64,000 bases of DNA from an uncultured Ilyobacter sp. (GCF_963668085.1 NZ_OY764059.1:1054001-1118000), one strand, 5' to 3'. Shown: positions 52,778 to 62,928, counted from the first letter of the stretch. Notes: generated from the sequence alone by a model not told the origin. Program-made: numbers and translations.

Positions 52778-53335
52778 ATGCGGAAAATTTGGACCAAAGA
52801 GGAAGAACAATTCATTATCGACAACAAGGGTAAAATGACAGCAAATGAAATAGCGGAGAAATTGGATGTCGCGGTTACACGGGTAAGGAATAAAATGTCC
52901 CGGCTAAAACCTAAAAATAAAAAAAGTGGTGATAGTGCGGTGTACTCAGATAATAAAGATCTTCTCCAAGATGCATTGGATGTGATATCAGAAAAGGAGA
53001 AAGAGATCGCTGAAAAGGATAGCATTATTTTAGATCTTAAATCACAAATCGATTATATAAAAAACGTTAACAAGCATGTTGATGAATCCCTTAAAAATAG
53101 TCCCACCAATAAATTAAAACCACCTCATCCATGTATTGAAAAACTCAATGATAAGTTGAAAAAATTTGAGGTTATGAATACAGATATGGCAGTTGACCTT
53201 GAGATAGCACATGAAAATATAGATAAATACAAATTTGAAAATAAGGCTTTAAAAGAAAAGCTTGAAATATATAATCGAACTATGGGGATATTGAGTAATA
53301 TCACAGGGAGGGCATATGATATCAAAGGACTATAA
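52778..53335 (+). CDS. Myb/SANT-like HTH protein with coiled coil
   Basis: 185 residues. N-terminal RKIWTKEEEQFIIDNKGKMT followed by ANEIAEKLDVAVTRVRNKMS is a SANT-type DNA-binding unit. A long coiled coil covers about residues 60-110, then a second helical part. AGGGGGAACT precedes the ATG; the end overlaps the next gene by 20 bases. Confidence 0.7.
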   Translation: MRKIWTKEEEQFIIDNKGKMTANEIAEKLDVAVTRVRNKMSRLKPKNKKSGDSAVYSDNKDLLQDALDVISEKEKEIAEKDSIILDLKSQIDYIKNVNKHVDESLKNSPTNKLKPPHPCIEKLNDKLKKFEVMNTDMAVDLEIAHENIDKYKFENKALKEKLEIYNRTMGILSNITGRAYDIKGL

Positions 53336-53708
53336 AATTAAGAACAACAACATATATATTCATTTTGGAGGTTCTGATCAGTTGGAGCAAACCAAGTGCG
53401 AAGGCTTTGAACTGCTCCTTGCACTTCAAAGATTTGTAATGGGACCTTCTCAGAAAGCACTGGATAAGGTTAAGGATGAATTAGCAGATAGAATCGTCAC
53501 ATGTGAGCAGATGATAGACAATTCCACAGGAGCTATCAGAAAAGATTTTGATGATCACTGCAGGCACTTTAAAAATGCTTTAGAAGCACACGGCCTACAT
53601 CATCAGTTTAATTACATACTTGACGTTTATAGAGAAGATATCAAGAAGATAATTAAGCAGAAGATAGACAGAACTTTAGAGAGGATAGAGAGTGGGTATT
53701 ATGACTAA
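53316..53708 (+). CDS. Unknown phage protein, 130 residues
   Basis: Starts MISKDYKIKNNNIYIHFGGS; a site AGGGAGGGCAT precedes the ATG. Mostly helical after a beta N-terminus; His/Asp-rich in the middle (DDHCRHFKNALEAHGLHHQF), which might bind metal. It lies between replication and resolvase genes. No family recognised. Confidence 0.65.
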   Translation: MISKDYKIKNNNIYIHFGGSDQLEQTKCEGFELLLALQRFVMGPSQKALDKVKDELADRIVTCEQMIDNSTGAIRKDFDDHCRHFKNALEAHGLHHQFNYILDVYREDIKKIIKQKIDRTLERIESGYYD

Positions 53709-54048
53709 AAGAAACAGAACTGCTGGGAATCAATATGAGAGGGATATCGTAAAGGAATTGAAAGAGCTTGGATATACTAAAGCTGTTACATCTAGAAATG
53801 AAAGTAGAACAGCAGATGCCAATAAAATAGATATTGTGGGGCTGGATGGTCATTTTGCCCCACAGTGTAAAAACCTCTCTAAGAGTGTAAATTATCATAA
53901 ACTTATGAAAGAAATAAATACCGATATGCCAAAGGTCATCTTCCATAAGAGGACCGAAAAAAGTACTGGAGGAAAATTTATGACAAAAGGTGAATATGTG
54001 ATATTGGAAAAAGATTTTTTTTATAAATTATTGGAAACATACAAATGA
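53701..54048 (+). CDS. PD-(D/E)xK nuclease, Holliday-junction resolvase-like
   Basis: 115 residues. N-terminal GNQYERDIVKELKELGY supplies the helix with the conserved Glu; NKIDIVGLDGHFAPQCKNLS gives the Asp and the QxK catalytic end. The size fits Hjc/VRR-type resolvases. It would resolve branched phage DNA before packaging. ATG 53701 is favoured; a GTG nine bases earlier is possible. It overlaps the previous gene by 8 bases. Confidence 0.75.
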   Translation: MTKRNRTAGNQYERDIVKELKELGYTKAVTSRNESRTADANKIDIVGLDGHFAPQCKNLSKSVNYHKLMKEINTDMPKVIFHKRTEKSTGGKFMTKGEYVILEKDFFYKLLETYK

Positions 54049-54076
54049 AAATTTGTTAGATCTACGGGGGTATTGG

Positions 54077-54385
54077 ATGAAAAAAGTGGGCTACAAAGAA
54101 GATCCTAGTGAATTGATAGATATAAACGATTCAGAAACAAATGTCACCTCTCAAGGAATAACCATTAATCAAAGATTGGAGGAAGACATCGTCAAAGGCG
54201 TGGCTACAGAACTTGAACATGAGATGTGGCTTCGTGTTAGAAAGATGGGATGGAGCCGACATGAGGTCGCAGACTTTTTTAACTGTAATATAGAGACAGT
54301 TAAGACCAATCTAAGAAGGGTAAATGATAAAGTGAAGAAGTTTAAAACTTGCGTAAAAATGCGTGGAGGAAATTTTTTTTACTAA
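54077..54385 (+). CDS. Sigma-region-4-like late regulator
   Basis: 102 residues. The C-terminal helix-turn-helix WSRHEVADFFNCNIETVKTN resembles sigma-70 region 4 and ArpU/RinA-type late activators. It is the last gene before the terminase, as expected for a late-gene switch. GGGGGTATTGG is upstream of ATG 54077. A terminator follows at once. Confidence 0.72.
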   Translation: MKKVGYKEDPSELIDINDSETNVTSQGITINQRLEEDIVKGVATELEHEMWLRVRKMGWSRHEVADFFNCNIETVKTNLRRVNDKVKKFKTCVKMRGGNFFY

Positions 54386-54415
54386 AGGGGTACAGATTTG
54401 TACCCCTTTTTTTTT
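54384..54415 (+). terminator. Terminator before the terminase genes (copy 1 of a pair)
   Basis: GGGGTACA-GATT-TGTACCCC with a T9 run. An almost identical hairpin lies at 62978-63009. Confidence 0.92.
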
Positions 54416-54454
54416 ATTAGGAAAGAATACAAGTAACGGAATGGAGGTGGCGTT

Positions 54455-54895
54455 GTGAAACTTACGTTGAAACAGAAAGCATTTGCTGATTTTTATATAG
54501 AATTGGCCAATGCCACTGAAGCAGCGATAAAAGCAGGATATTCTAAGAAGACTGCAAGAGAAATGGGGTGTGAAAACCTTACAAAACCTCATATTAGAGC
54601 ATATATCGATGAAAGGTTGGCTCAGATAGATTCAGATAGGATAGCAGATGTAAAAGAAGTTATGGAGTATTTGAGCAAGGGTATGCGACAAGAATTAGAA
54701 GAGGAAGTTGTAGTGGTAGAAGGTCATGGAGATGGTTATAGCGAAGCTCGAATTGTTAAAAAGAAAATATCAGTAAAAGATGCTAACAAATGTGCAGAGC
54801 TCTTAGGGAAACGATATGGGATATTCACAGATAAAGTTAACGTGGAAGGATCACTGCCTATAATAATTCATGGAGAAGATGCCCTTGAAGAGTAA
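54455..54895 (+). CDS. terS: Terminase small subunit
   Basis: 146 residues, terminase_2 family: LTLKQKAFADFYIELANATE, AAIKAGYSKKTAREMG and YIDERLAQI are the recognisable DNA-binding start. It recognises the packaging site. GTG start after GGAGGTGGCGTT. Its last 26 bases overlap the large subunit gene. Confidence 0.93.
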   Translation: MKLTLKQKAFADFYIELANATEAAIKAGYSKKTAREMGCENLTKPHIRAYIDERLAQIDSDRIADVKEVMEYLSKGMRQELEEEVVVVEGHGDGYSEARIVKKKISVKDANKCAELLGKRYGIFTDKVNVEGSLPIIIHGEDALEE

Positions 54896-56153
54896 AAAAT
54901 TATTTTTGCCTGATCTAGTAGGGAAAGGTTATAAGGACTACTGGAATTTTAAGGGGCGTTATCGTGTATGCAAAGGATCCCGTGCATCTAAAAAATCAAA
55001 GACCACAGCACTTTATTATATTTATAAAATGATGGAATATCCCAAGGCAAACCTTTTGGTCGTAAGGAAGGTATTTAGAACTTTAAAAGATAGCTGTTAC
55101 TCAGATTTGAAATGGGCCATTAATAGGCTGGGAGTGGATGAACATTGGGAGACAAAAGAGTCTCCAATAGAGATGACTTATAAACCAACTGGACAGAAGA
55201 TTCTTTTTAGGGGTCTCGATGATCCTCTCAAAATAACATCCATAACAGTAGAGACAGGGATGCTCTGTTGGATGTGGCTAGAGGAATGTTATGAGATAAC
55301 CAATGAAGATAGTTTTAACATGCTAGATGAATCAATAAGGGGGCAGTCTTCAGGAAATTTATTTAAGCAGATAACTCTGACACTTAACCCATGGAATGAA
55401 AAGCACTGGGTTAAAAGAAGATTCTTTGATATGAAAAATGATTCCGATATTTTGGCTAAGACTACCAACTACATGTGTAATGAGTTTTTGGATGATGCGG
55501 ATCTGAAAGTCTTTGAGAATATGAAAAAGAACAATCCCAGGCGTTATCAAGTTGCAGGACTTGGAGAATGGGGTATAGTTGACGGACTTGTTTACGAGAA
55601 CTGGGAGGAAAAAGAATTTGACACAGATGAAATCTCCGCAAGAAAAGGGATTAAATCTGCTTTTGGATTGGATTTTGGATATACAAACGATCCTACAGCT
55701 TTTTTCTGTGGGCTAATTGACTTAAGTAAAAAAGAGATATTTGTATTTGACGAGATCTACAAAAAGTCTCTCAGAAACAAGATGATTTATGAGGAGATCT
55801 CTAAAAAAGGTTACTCAAAGGAAAAAATAACTGCAGATTCAGCAGAACCAAAATCTATAGATGAACTAAGAGATCTAGGACTAAGGAGAGTATCTGGAGC
55901 AGCAAAGGGGAAGGATTCCATCAATAACGGAATTCAGTTTATTCAGGGATTTAAAATCTATATTCATCCGAGATGTGTCAACTTCATAACTGAAATAAGC
56001 AACTATACATGGGATAAAGATAGATTTGGAAACACAATTAATAAGCCCATAGACGACTTTAATCACCTTATGGATGCATTCAGATATGCCGTAGAGGATT
56101 TTGTTTCAAAACCTAAAATAGGGGCCTTAAATTTCAATCCTATATCAGTATAA
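54870..56153 (+). CDS. terL: Terminase large subunit (PBSX type)
   Basis: 427 residues. Modified Walker A CKGSRASKKSKTT near residue 35, Walker B MWLEECYEI, and an RNase H-type nuclease with DFGYTNDPTAFF, ADSAEPKSIDELR and DDFNHLMDAFRY. It is the packaging motor and cuts the DNA. The start is uncertain: ATG 54870, ATG 54879 or TTG 54885 are all possible. Confidence 0.95.
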   Translation: MEKMPLKSKKLFLPDLVGKGYKDYWNFKGRYRVCKGSRASKKSKTTALYYIYKMMEYPKANLLVVRKVFRTLKDSCYSDLKWAINRLGVDEHWETKESPIEMTYKPTGQKILFRGLDDPLKITSITVETGMLCWMWLEECYEITNEDSFNMLDESIRGQSSGNLFKQITLTLNPWNEKHWVKRRFFDMKNDSDILAKTTNYMCNEFLDDADLKVFENMKKNNPRRYQVAGLGEWGIVDGLVYENWEEKEFDTDEISARKGIKSAFGLDFGYTNDPTAFFCGLIDLSKKEIFVFDEIYKKSLRNKMIYEEISKKGYSKEKITADSAEPKSIDELRDLGLRRVSGAAKGKDSINNGIQFIQGFKIYIHPRCVNFITEISNYTWDKDRFGNTINKPIDDFNHLMDAFRYAVEDFVSKPKIGALNFNPISV

Positions 56154-56289
56154 ATAAATTTTAAAAGTTGACATTCAAGCATGAAAAAAGGCCTATTTTT
56201 CAAACACTCAATAAAATAGGTAGTTACAGTAAAATGTCTTAGTCAACAAACAGTTATAAGTAATAATTCAGACATAAAAAGGAGGAAAA

Positions 56290-59283
56290 ATGTTTAATTT
56301 TTTCAAAAGAAAAAAGTCGATAGAATTTTCAAAAGAGCCTTTGAAAAATAAAGCTCTGTTGAGAGAAATAGCTCTATCAAATTTGGGCATTGTAAGTATC
56401 TATCCAGATACTCCGACCTTGGTTCCGGAAAAAATAAATAAAATGCTTCACAGTCTAGAAATATCGACACCGGTTCTTTCTATGGTGAGAGGAGTATGTT
56501 CCAGAAGGATAGAGCTTCGATCTAAGGGAGAACACACCCTAGAAGAAATAAAAGAGATAAGTAATCGGTTTGACTCCATAGAAAACTGGCATAGCTTCAT
56601 AAGAGAACTAGCATTAACCCCTTACTATGGATTTGCTGTATTTGAAAAGGTCTACAACGAGAACTTCACCCTTAGAAAACTAGAGTTTATCCCAAGGTCT
56701 AAGGTAAGATATGAACATAATACTGGAAAGTGGTTTTTAAGGGGAAACTCCGATATAGAGCTTACAGAGGATAAATTTATAATAGCCAAATATGACGAAA
56801 GCCTGGAGTACCCTCTTGGAAAATCTCTGTTCACCTATGGATTAGCTCAGGCCCACGACGACTATATAAACCTGGAAGCAAAAGTCAGAGGTATACAGAA
56901 GAAGTACGGAGATATAATCCCGGTATTTGGTTTTGATGAGATGGAGGCTGAAACAGAAGAAGGAAGAAAACAAGTAAAAATAAGAGCTGAGTCTGTTAAA
57001 AACATGATGGGTGGTAACGTTATGGCCATCCCTCTGGGAGGGAATTTCTCTCTTAAAGACTCTTTTTTCTTTATATCTCTTTCAGACCTCAAAATTGAGA
57101 TGCACAAAATCCTTTTAGAGAGACTGGAAAAAAAGATAGATAAATTCATAAAGGGAGCGGCCTTTTCTGAAGGAGACACTGGATCATACAGCAGGGACTC
57201 AGTTCAGCAAGATGAAAAGGAGAAGATAGAGGATGATATAGCGGTATTCATGGCAGAGGAACTGTTGAAGCTCATTAGAACCGATTCTTTCTTTTTTGGA
57301 TATGATCCGTCAGGCCTTCACTGGACCTTTGATATAGACGAGGGTGAGGAAGCCAGGGAAGAACTGGAGAAAAAGAAAGTTGAAACAGGAGCGGTTAAAA
57401 TAGATTCCTATAACAAAGCAAAGGAATTAGGATACAAGATCTCAAAAAATAAGGTTGCAGAACTCCTTGGAGTAGAGGAAAACGATTTGGAAGAAGTAGC
57501 AGATGCCCAGCCGGCTTTTGAGTTCTCCAAGTCTAAAAAAAAAATAGATTTCTACTTGGAAAAGACTCTTGAGAATGTAAAACTCCTTGATGAGGGTATA
57601 GCGACAACAAGAGAGGAGTTCACAAAAGGAGTATTTGAACAGGCTTTAAAACAACTTAAAAAGGTGAAATCTATAAAGGATCTAAAAGAGGCCTTCTCCT
57701 ATGATCTTTCATGGCTTCAAGATAAACTTATAATAGCGGCACTTATAGGGGCCATGGATGAAAAAGAGATGGACATGTCAGAGTTTTCAGAAGAGATAAA
57801 CCCCTTTAATCTGCCGTATGATGAGGCAATATCTACCATGCTGGAAAGAGTCCCCACAATGTATAACCTCATAGAGCCGATAACTGAGGAGATAAGGTCT
57901 AGATACACCTGGATAAAAAAGAGCACTGAACTTGAGACTACCAAGAAACTTATAGGGAATCTTCAGAACTCATTGGAATCTGGAAAAACATTTAAGGAAT
58001 GGATTAAAAACTCAGATGAAATACTTAAAAACACAGGGTTTGGTGAGAATGGATGGTACCTCAATCTGGTGTGGAGAAATAACATCCATAGTGCCTATAA
58101 TGCCGGGGCCTATATTCAACAGGAGGAGAATAAGGAAAATAAACCTTATGGGCTCTATGATGCTATAGAGGACGGGAGAGAATCTGATATATGCAAGACC
58201 TTAAATGGAAGAGTCTACCCACTGGATCATGCATTTTGGGATACTTACATGCCACCTAACCACCACAATTGCAGATCAAAGAGGATAGCTGTGTCAAAGG
58301 AGGATCTAAAGGAGTATGGCCTCAAGTCTTCTAGTAAGATAACAAGTGATATAGAGGGCTTTAAAAGTAAGATAGGGGATTTTGTAGGAAATCCTACCAA
58401 GGTGTGGAAAAATCTTGAAAAGGGTACTAAAATAAAAGAGAAAACCATAATTGCATTAGAGAATGAAGTGGACGATCTAATAAATGAAACTTTAAAAAAA
58501 TACAAAGTTGATTTTGAAATATCTAAATTTAAACCTAAGCTTGAAAGGGAATTATCAACCGACATTCTAAAAAGATTCGGTATTGAAGGTGTACCGGTAA
58601 AACATAAAAGTATGCGTGATTATGGGTATGTTTCTTGGAGAAGAAGCACCGGAAATATGACGGAAATGGTATTCAAGACAGGAGATAAAAGAAGTATAGA
58701 ATCTAAAATTAAAACAATGTTCCACGAACTTTTCCACGCTTCTAAATTGAACTGGAACGCCTTAGAAATGCCCTTAGCTCTAGAGGAAACAATGGCGGAA
58801 AGTGTAGGGACCTTCTTAGCAGAATATCACGGAGCAAATCAAAAACTTATAGCTAACTCATATATGGATTATTTGACGGACGCTCTACCTAAGCTAAAAA
58901 CCTTGGAAGAGTTTAAAGATTGCAAATATGTGTCAGACTTTGGTTCTAAACTTCTAGAGCTTGGAAGGGAAAAAGTTTTGGAAGTGACAAAGAAAGCTGG
59001 CATTGAAATAAAAAAGGTTACTCTCTCTACTGACTACCGCAAAAAAATAGCAGCTTACAGTGAAGCATTAACTGAGAACAAAGAAGCTTACAGAGAAACC
59101 TTTGTGGAACTGACTAAGGATGTTTTTGATTTGAGTAAAGAGAATGAAAGAAAGCTATCCAACACTTATTATGACGAAATTGTAGAAAAGGCTTTGGCTA
59201 GCAGCTATGAAAAAACTAGAGGAGAAAACTACCTATACCCTAAACTATTAGACACTTTATGGAAATTTGAGGGAGTGAAATAA
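56290..59283 (+). CDS. Portal-MuF-metallopeptidase fusion
   Basis: 997 residues in three parts. (1) Mu gp29-like portal (DUF935), about 1-430. (2) MuF/Mu gpF-like minor head region, about 520-690, with PPNHHNCRSKR near 657. (3) A C-terminal domain (about 700-997) with a zincin motif HELFH (His812, Glu813, His816) and a possible third ligand Glu837 in LEETMAESVG. Portal and MuF are usually separate genes. MuF proteins with C-terminal toxin domains are known; this one would be delivered with the phage DNA or act in assembly. AGGAGG precedes the ATG. Confidence 0.88.
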   Translation: MFNFFKRKKSIEFSKEPLKNKALLREIALSNLGIVSIYPDTPTLVPEKINKMLHSLEISTPVLSMVRGVCSRRIELRSKGEHTLEEIKEISNRFDSIENWHSFIRELALTPYYGFAVFEKVYNENFTLRKLEFIPRSKVRYEHNTGKWFLRGNSDIELTEDKFIIAKYDESLEYPLGKSLFTYGLAQAHDDYINLEAKVRGIQKKYGDIIPVFGFDEMEAETEEGRKQVKIRAESVKNMMGGNVMAIPLGGNFSLKDSFFFISLSDLKIEMHKILLERLEKKIDKFIKGAAFSEGDTGSYSRDSVQQDEKEKIEDDIAVFMAEELLKLIRTDSFFFGYDPSGLHWTFDIDEGEEAREELEKKKVETGAVKIDSYNKAKELGYKISKNKVAELLGVEENDLEEVADAQPAFEFSKSKKKIDFYLEKTLENVKLLDEGIATTREEFTKGVFEQALKQLKKVKSIKDLKEAFSYDLSWLQDKLIIAALIGAMDEKEMDMSEFSEEINPFNLPYDEAISTMLERVPTMYNLIEPITEEIRSRYTWIKKSTELETTKKLIGNLQNSLESGKTFKEWIKNSDEILKNTGFGENGWYLNLVWRNNIHSAYNAGAYIQQEENKENKPYGLYDAIEDGRESDICKTLNGRVYPLDHAFWDTYMPPNHHNCRSKRIAVSKEDLKEYGLKSSSKITSDIEGFKSKIGDFVGNPTKVWKNLEKGTKIKEKTIIALENEVDDLINETLKKYKVDFEISKFKPKLERELSTDILKRFGIEGVPVKHKSMRDYGYVSWRRSTGNMTEMVFKTGDKRSIESKIKTMFHELFHASKLNWNALEMPLALEETMAESVGTFLAEYHGANQKLIANSYMDYLTDALPKLKTLEEFKDCKYVSDFGSKLLELGREKVLEVTKKAGIEIKKVTLSTDYRKKIAAYSEALTENKEAYRETFVELTKDVFDLSKENERKLSNTYYDEIVEKALASSYEKTRGENYLYPKLLDTLWKFEGVK

Positions 59284-59286
59284 AAA

Positions 59287-59535
59287 ATGAACACATTAGA
59301 AAGTTTATTGATCTTAGAAGAAGCAGAAGCAAAATTGAAAAACAAAGAAAATGGCCCTATATACGAAGGAATGTTTTTAAGTGCCTTAGAAGAGGATATT
59401 TATATAGAGGGAGAACCTAGACCTTTAGAAAAATTTAGGCAACGGGTAATAAATGATGGGGAAGAGAACTTTTTTAAGGAACTATTAAAGAAAGGTGTCA
59501 TACTAGAAGAGGACTTGGGAGTAATCAATTTTTAA
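59287..59535 (+). CDS. Small acidic protein, candidate immunity to the zincin domain
   Basis: 82 residues, 3 bases after the fusion gene. 19 acidic against 10 basic residues, helical, starting MNTLESLLILEEAEAKLKNK. It has no recognisable ribosome site of its own beyond the coupled end GGGAGTGAAATAAAA. An acidic partner directly behind a toxin-like domain suggests an immunity protein; this is inference. A terminator follows. Confidence 0.6.
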   Translation: MNTLESLLILEEAEAKLKNKENGPIYEGMFLSALEEDIYIEGEPRPLEKFRQRVINDGEENFFKELLKKGVILEEDLGVINF

Positions 59536-59561
59536 AATAAAATATGTAGTATTTGTAAAAG

Positions 59562-59588
59562 AAGAGCCCTTTTTTGGAGCTCTTTTTT
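59562..59588 (+). terminator. Terminator before the restriction-modification gene
   Basis: AGAGCCC / GGAGCTCT stem (one mismatch), T-rich loop and T6 tail. Confidence 0.7.
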
Positions 59589-59671
59589 CATATGCTTCTC
59601 AGTAAAATTATACGGCATTATGTATATTTATGAGCTATAATAACATATATACTGAATAATATATTAGAAGC

Positions 59672-62600
59672 ATGGGAGTGATTACTATAATACTTAAATA
59701 CATTAATAAATTAGATCAGAAATATACACTAGGTAACTCGACAGAGCATACATTTAGAGGTGACTTACAAGATTTAATTGAATCTTTGGTTCCAAATATT
59801 CTAGCGACTAATGAACCTAAAAGAATAAAATGCGGAGCTCCTGACTATTTAATAACTAAAAAAAACAGTCAAATACCTATCGGGTATATAGAGGCAAAGG
59901 ATATTGGTTTAGATTTAATGAGTAAAACTTTAAAGGAGCAGTTTGAAAGGTATAAGGGATCTTTGGAAAATCTTATCATCACTGATTACCTTAAGTTTCA
60001 AGTTTATACAAATGGAGAATTTAAATACGAAACAAAAATAGGGGAAATTAAAAAAGGAAAAATCGTTGCTTTAGAAGAAAATTTTTCAAGTTTTGAGTCT
60101 CTTATAAAAGGATTTTGTGAGTATTCTGGACAGACAATAAAGAGTCCAAAACAATTAGCTATTATGATGGCTGATAAAGCTAAAATGTTACAACATATCA
60201 TAGTTAACGCTCTTACTGATGATGAAGAAAACGATGAAAACAGTACTTTGAAAGAACAGATGAATGCTTTTAGAGAAATTTTAATACACAATATTAATGC
60301 AAAAGATTTTTCTGATATTTATGCTCAAACTATAGCTTATGGAATGTTTGCTGCAAGACTAGAAGATCCAACTTTAGAAACATTTTCAAGGCAAGAAGCT
60401 GCTGAACTCATACCAAAATCAAACCCCTTTCTCAGAAAATTATTTCAATATATCGCAGGATATGATTTGGATGAAAGAATAGTGTGGATAGTTGATGCTT
60501 TAGCAGATATATTTAGAGCAACAGATATAAAAGAATTACTAAAGAATTTTGGAAAAACGACACAAATGAATGACCCTATTATCCATTTTTATGAAGATTT
60601 CTTGATCGAGTACGATCCTAAATTGCGTAAAAAAAGGGGTGTTTGGTATACCCCTTCACCAATCGTAAGTTTTATAGTTAGGGCAGTAGACGAAGTTTTG
60701 AAAAAAGATTTTAATTTTGAGTTAGGTATTGCTGACTATAGTAAAACTAAAATAAAAGTAGATATTCAAGGCAAAAAAGGTCTAAGAGAAGTGCATAAGA
60801 TACAGGTTCTTGACCCTGCAACTGGAACAGGAACTTTTTTATCTGAAATAATAAGGTTTATTTATTCAAAATATTTTGAAGGACAGCAGGGCAGTTGGAA
60901 TACTTATGTAGAAGAGCACTTAATACCAAGATTACATGGTTTTGAGCTTCTGATGACTTCCTATGCTATGGCTCATTTAAAACTTGAAATGTTACTTAAA
61001 GAAACAGGATATGAATTTAAAAAAAATAAAAGACTAGGAATATATCTGACTAACTCATTGGAAGAACATCATCCTGATATGGCTACTTTATTTGCAGGTT
61101 GGTTAAGTGAGGAAGCGAATTCAGCAAATTTTATAAAAAGAGATACCCCTATTATGTGTGTATTAGGGAATCCCCCATATAGTGGGGAAAGCTTCAATAA
61201 AGGCAAGTGGGTTATGAAACTTATGGAAGATTACAAAAAAGAACCTGGGGGAAAAATTAAGCTTAATGAAAGAAATCCCAAATGGATAAATGATGACTAT
61301 GTTAAATTTATTCGATATGCTCAATATTATATTGACAAAAATAAAGAAGGGGTACTAGCTTATATAAATCCTCATGGTTTCTTGGACAACCCAACTTTCA
61401 GAGGAATGAGATGGAAATTATTGAGTTCTTTTGATAAGATATACACCATAGATTTACACGGTAATAGCAATAAAAAAGAGACTTGCCCTGATGGCACTGT
61501 AGATCAAAATGTATTTGATATACAACAAGGAGTCTCAATAAATATTTTTATAAAAACAGGAAAAACTAGGAAAAACCAGTTAGCAGAAGTCTTCCACTGG
61601 GATTGCTATGGGACAAGAGAAGTTAAATTTGATTTTTTAAATAACAATTCATTAAATTCTATAAATTTTAAAAAACTTAAGAATGTGGCACCTGATTATT
61701 TCATGGTTCCAAAAGACTATAGTTTGAAAAAGAAATATGATAAAGGTTTTTCTTTAAATGAGTTATTTTTAAGTAGCTCTGTTGGAATTGTTACATCTAA
61801 AGATAAAATTTTAGTAAATGCTGATAAAAATAAACTTATTTATAATGTAGAAAAACACTATAAAGATAAAGTAACTGAAGAAAATATAAAAAATATTTCT
61901 TATAGACCTTTTGATGTTCAGTATATTTATTATGATATTAAAAAAATTGAAAGGCCTAGACAGAAAGTGATGTGTCATATGATAGATAATGATAACATTA
62001 GTTTTGTTAGTGCCCGTAGTAACAAGTCGGAAAATTGCGATCATTTTTTCATATCCAAATATATTATGGATGCTAAATTTGGAGAAAGAACAACTCAATC
62101 AAATATGTTTCCGCTATACACTTATTTCGAAACATCTGATGATAAATTTGCCTTTATGAAAGGCTGTAATAGAGAGCCTAATCTAAAATTAGATATAATT
62201 GATGAAATATCCAAAAAAATTAAAATTATTTTTACAAAGGAAAAAGAAACAGGGGAAACTTTTGCGCCAATAGATATACTAGACTATGTATATGCAGTTT
62301 TACATTCTCCATCCTATCGTGAAAAGTATAAAGCATTTTTAAAAATCGATTATCCCAAGGTTCCTTATCCTAAAAATTTAAAAGAGTTTAATGAATTAGT
62401 AGCTATTGGTTCAAAACTACGGGATCTTCATTTAATGAAAAAAATAGATCTTTCAAATATTAAAATTTCATTTCCAAATTCAGGTGATAATATTATTGAA
62501 AAACCTAGGTTTAAAAATGGGAAAGTATACATTAACAGTACTCAATTTTTTGAAAATGTTTCTGATACAGCGTGGAACTTTTATATTGGAGGTTATCAGC

Positions 62601-62737
62601 CAGCTCAAAAATGGTTAAAGGATAGAAAAAACGAGGTTTTAAGATTTGAAGACATTAATCACTACAAAAAGATTTGTTTTATTTTGGAAGAAACAAATCG
62701 ACTAATGAAGGGCATAGATAATATTTATAATCTATAG
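59672..62737 (+). CDS. Type ISP-like single-chain restriction-modification enzyme
   Basis: 1021 residues. N-terminal PD-(D/E)xK nuclease (GAPDYLIT, then YIEAKD near residue 73), a helical coupler ending in KRGVWYTPSPIVSFI, and an adenine methyltransferase with DPATGTGTFL (near 381) and GNPPYSGE (near 500). A C-terminal recognition domain of type ISP kind follows (FDVQYIYYD). No helicase, so shorter than LlaGI-type enzymes. Start uncertain. Enclosed by terminators within the head-gene block. Confidence 0.9.
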   Translation: MGVITIILKYINKLDQKYTLGNSTEHTFRGDLQDLIESLVPNILATNEPKRIKCGAPDYLITKKNSQIPIGYIEAKDIGLDLMSKTLKEQFERYKGSLENLIITDYLKFQVYTNGEFKYETKIGEIKKGKIVALEENFSSFESLIKGFCEYSGQTIKSPKQLAIMMADKAKMLQHIIVNALTDDEENDENSTLKEQMNAFREILIHNINAKDFSDIYAQTIAYGMFAARLEDPTLETFSRQEAAELIPKSNPFLRKLFQYIAGYDLDERIVWIVDALADIFRATDIKELLKNFGKTTQMNDPIIHFYEDFLIEYDPKLRKKRGVWYTPSPIVSFIVRAVDEVLKKDFNFELGIADYSKTKIKVDIQGKKGLREVHKIQVLDPATGTGTFLSEIIRFIYSKYFEGQQGSWNTYVEEHLIPRLHGFELLMTSYAMAHLKLEMLLKETGYEFKKNKRLGIYLTNSLEEHHPDMATLFAGWLSEEANSANFIKRDTPIMCVLGNPPYSGESFNKGKWVMKLMEDYKKEPGGKIKLNERNPKWINDDYVKFIRYAQYYIDKNKEGVLAYINPHGFLDNPTFRGMRWKLLSSFDKIYTIDLHGNSNKKETCPDGTVDQNVFDIQQGVSINIFIKTGKTRKNQLAEVFHWDCYGTREVKFDFLNNNSLNSINFKKLKNVAPDYFMVPKDYSLKKKYDKGFSLNELFLSSSVGIVTSKDKILVNADKNKLIYNVEKHYKDKVTEENIKNISYRPFDVQYIYYDIKKIERPRQKVMCHMIDNDNISFVSARSNKSENCDHFFISKYIMDAKFGERTTQSNMFPLYTYFETSDDKFAFMKGCNREPNLKLDIIDEISKKIKIIFTKEKETGETFAPIDILDYVYAVLHSPSYREKYKAFLKIDYPKVPYPKNLKEFNELVAIGSKLRDLHLMKKIDLSNIKISFPNSGDNIIEKPRFKNGKVYINSTQFFENVSDTAWNFYIGGYQPAQKWLKDRKNEVLRFEDINHYKKICFILEETNRLMKGIDNIYNL

Positions 62738-62928
62738 TAAAACCTAGCTCTATTCAAACTATCTTTTTTCTTAAAAAGGATAATTAATTTACAATGTCTT
62801 TCCTATTTCTCGTATTTAAAAAAAACAAAATATTTTCTTGTAGGATATAAACTATACCCGACAGTCATCTCCCCAAGGTGGCTGTCACCCAAAAACTTAT
62901 ATGCAATATGTCTAATCCAATAAGGATG
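62738..62928 (+). ncRNA. Hairpin with C-rich loop downstream of the RM gene
   Basis: GACAGTCATC / GGTGGCTGTC (62860-62886; ten pairs with two G-U) closes a loop TCCCCAA. Then about 40 unpaired bases lead to the terminator at 62929. A TATAAA/TATACC stretch lies just upstream of the stem, so a short independent RNA of about 105 bases is possible. It may instead be only the 3' end of the RM transcript. Confidence 0.35.

Noticed and set aside
56154..56289. Promoter before the portal fusion (TTGACA near 56168)
   Set aside because: TTGACA is present, but no -10 box lies at 16-18 bases; the gene is more simply read through from the terminase genes.
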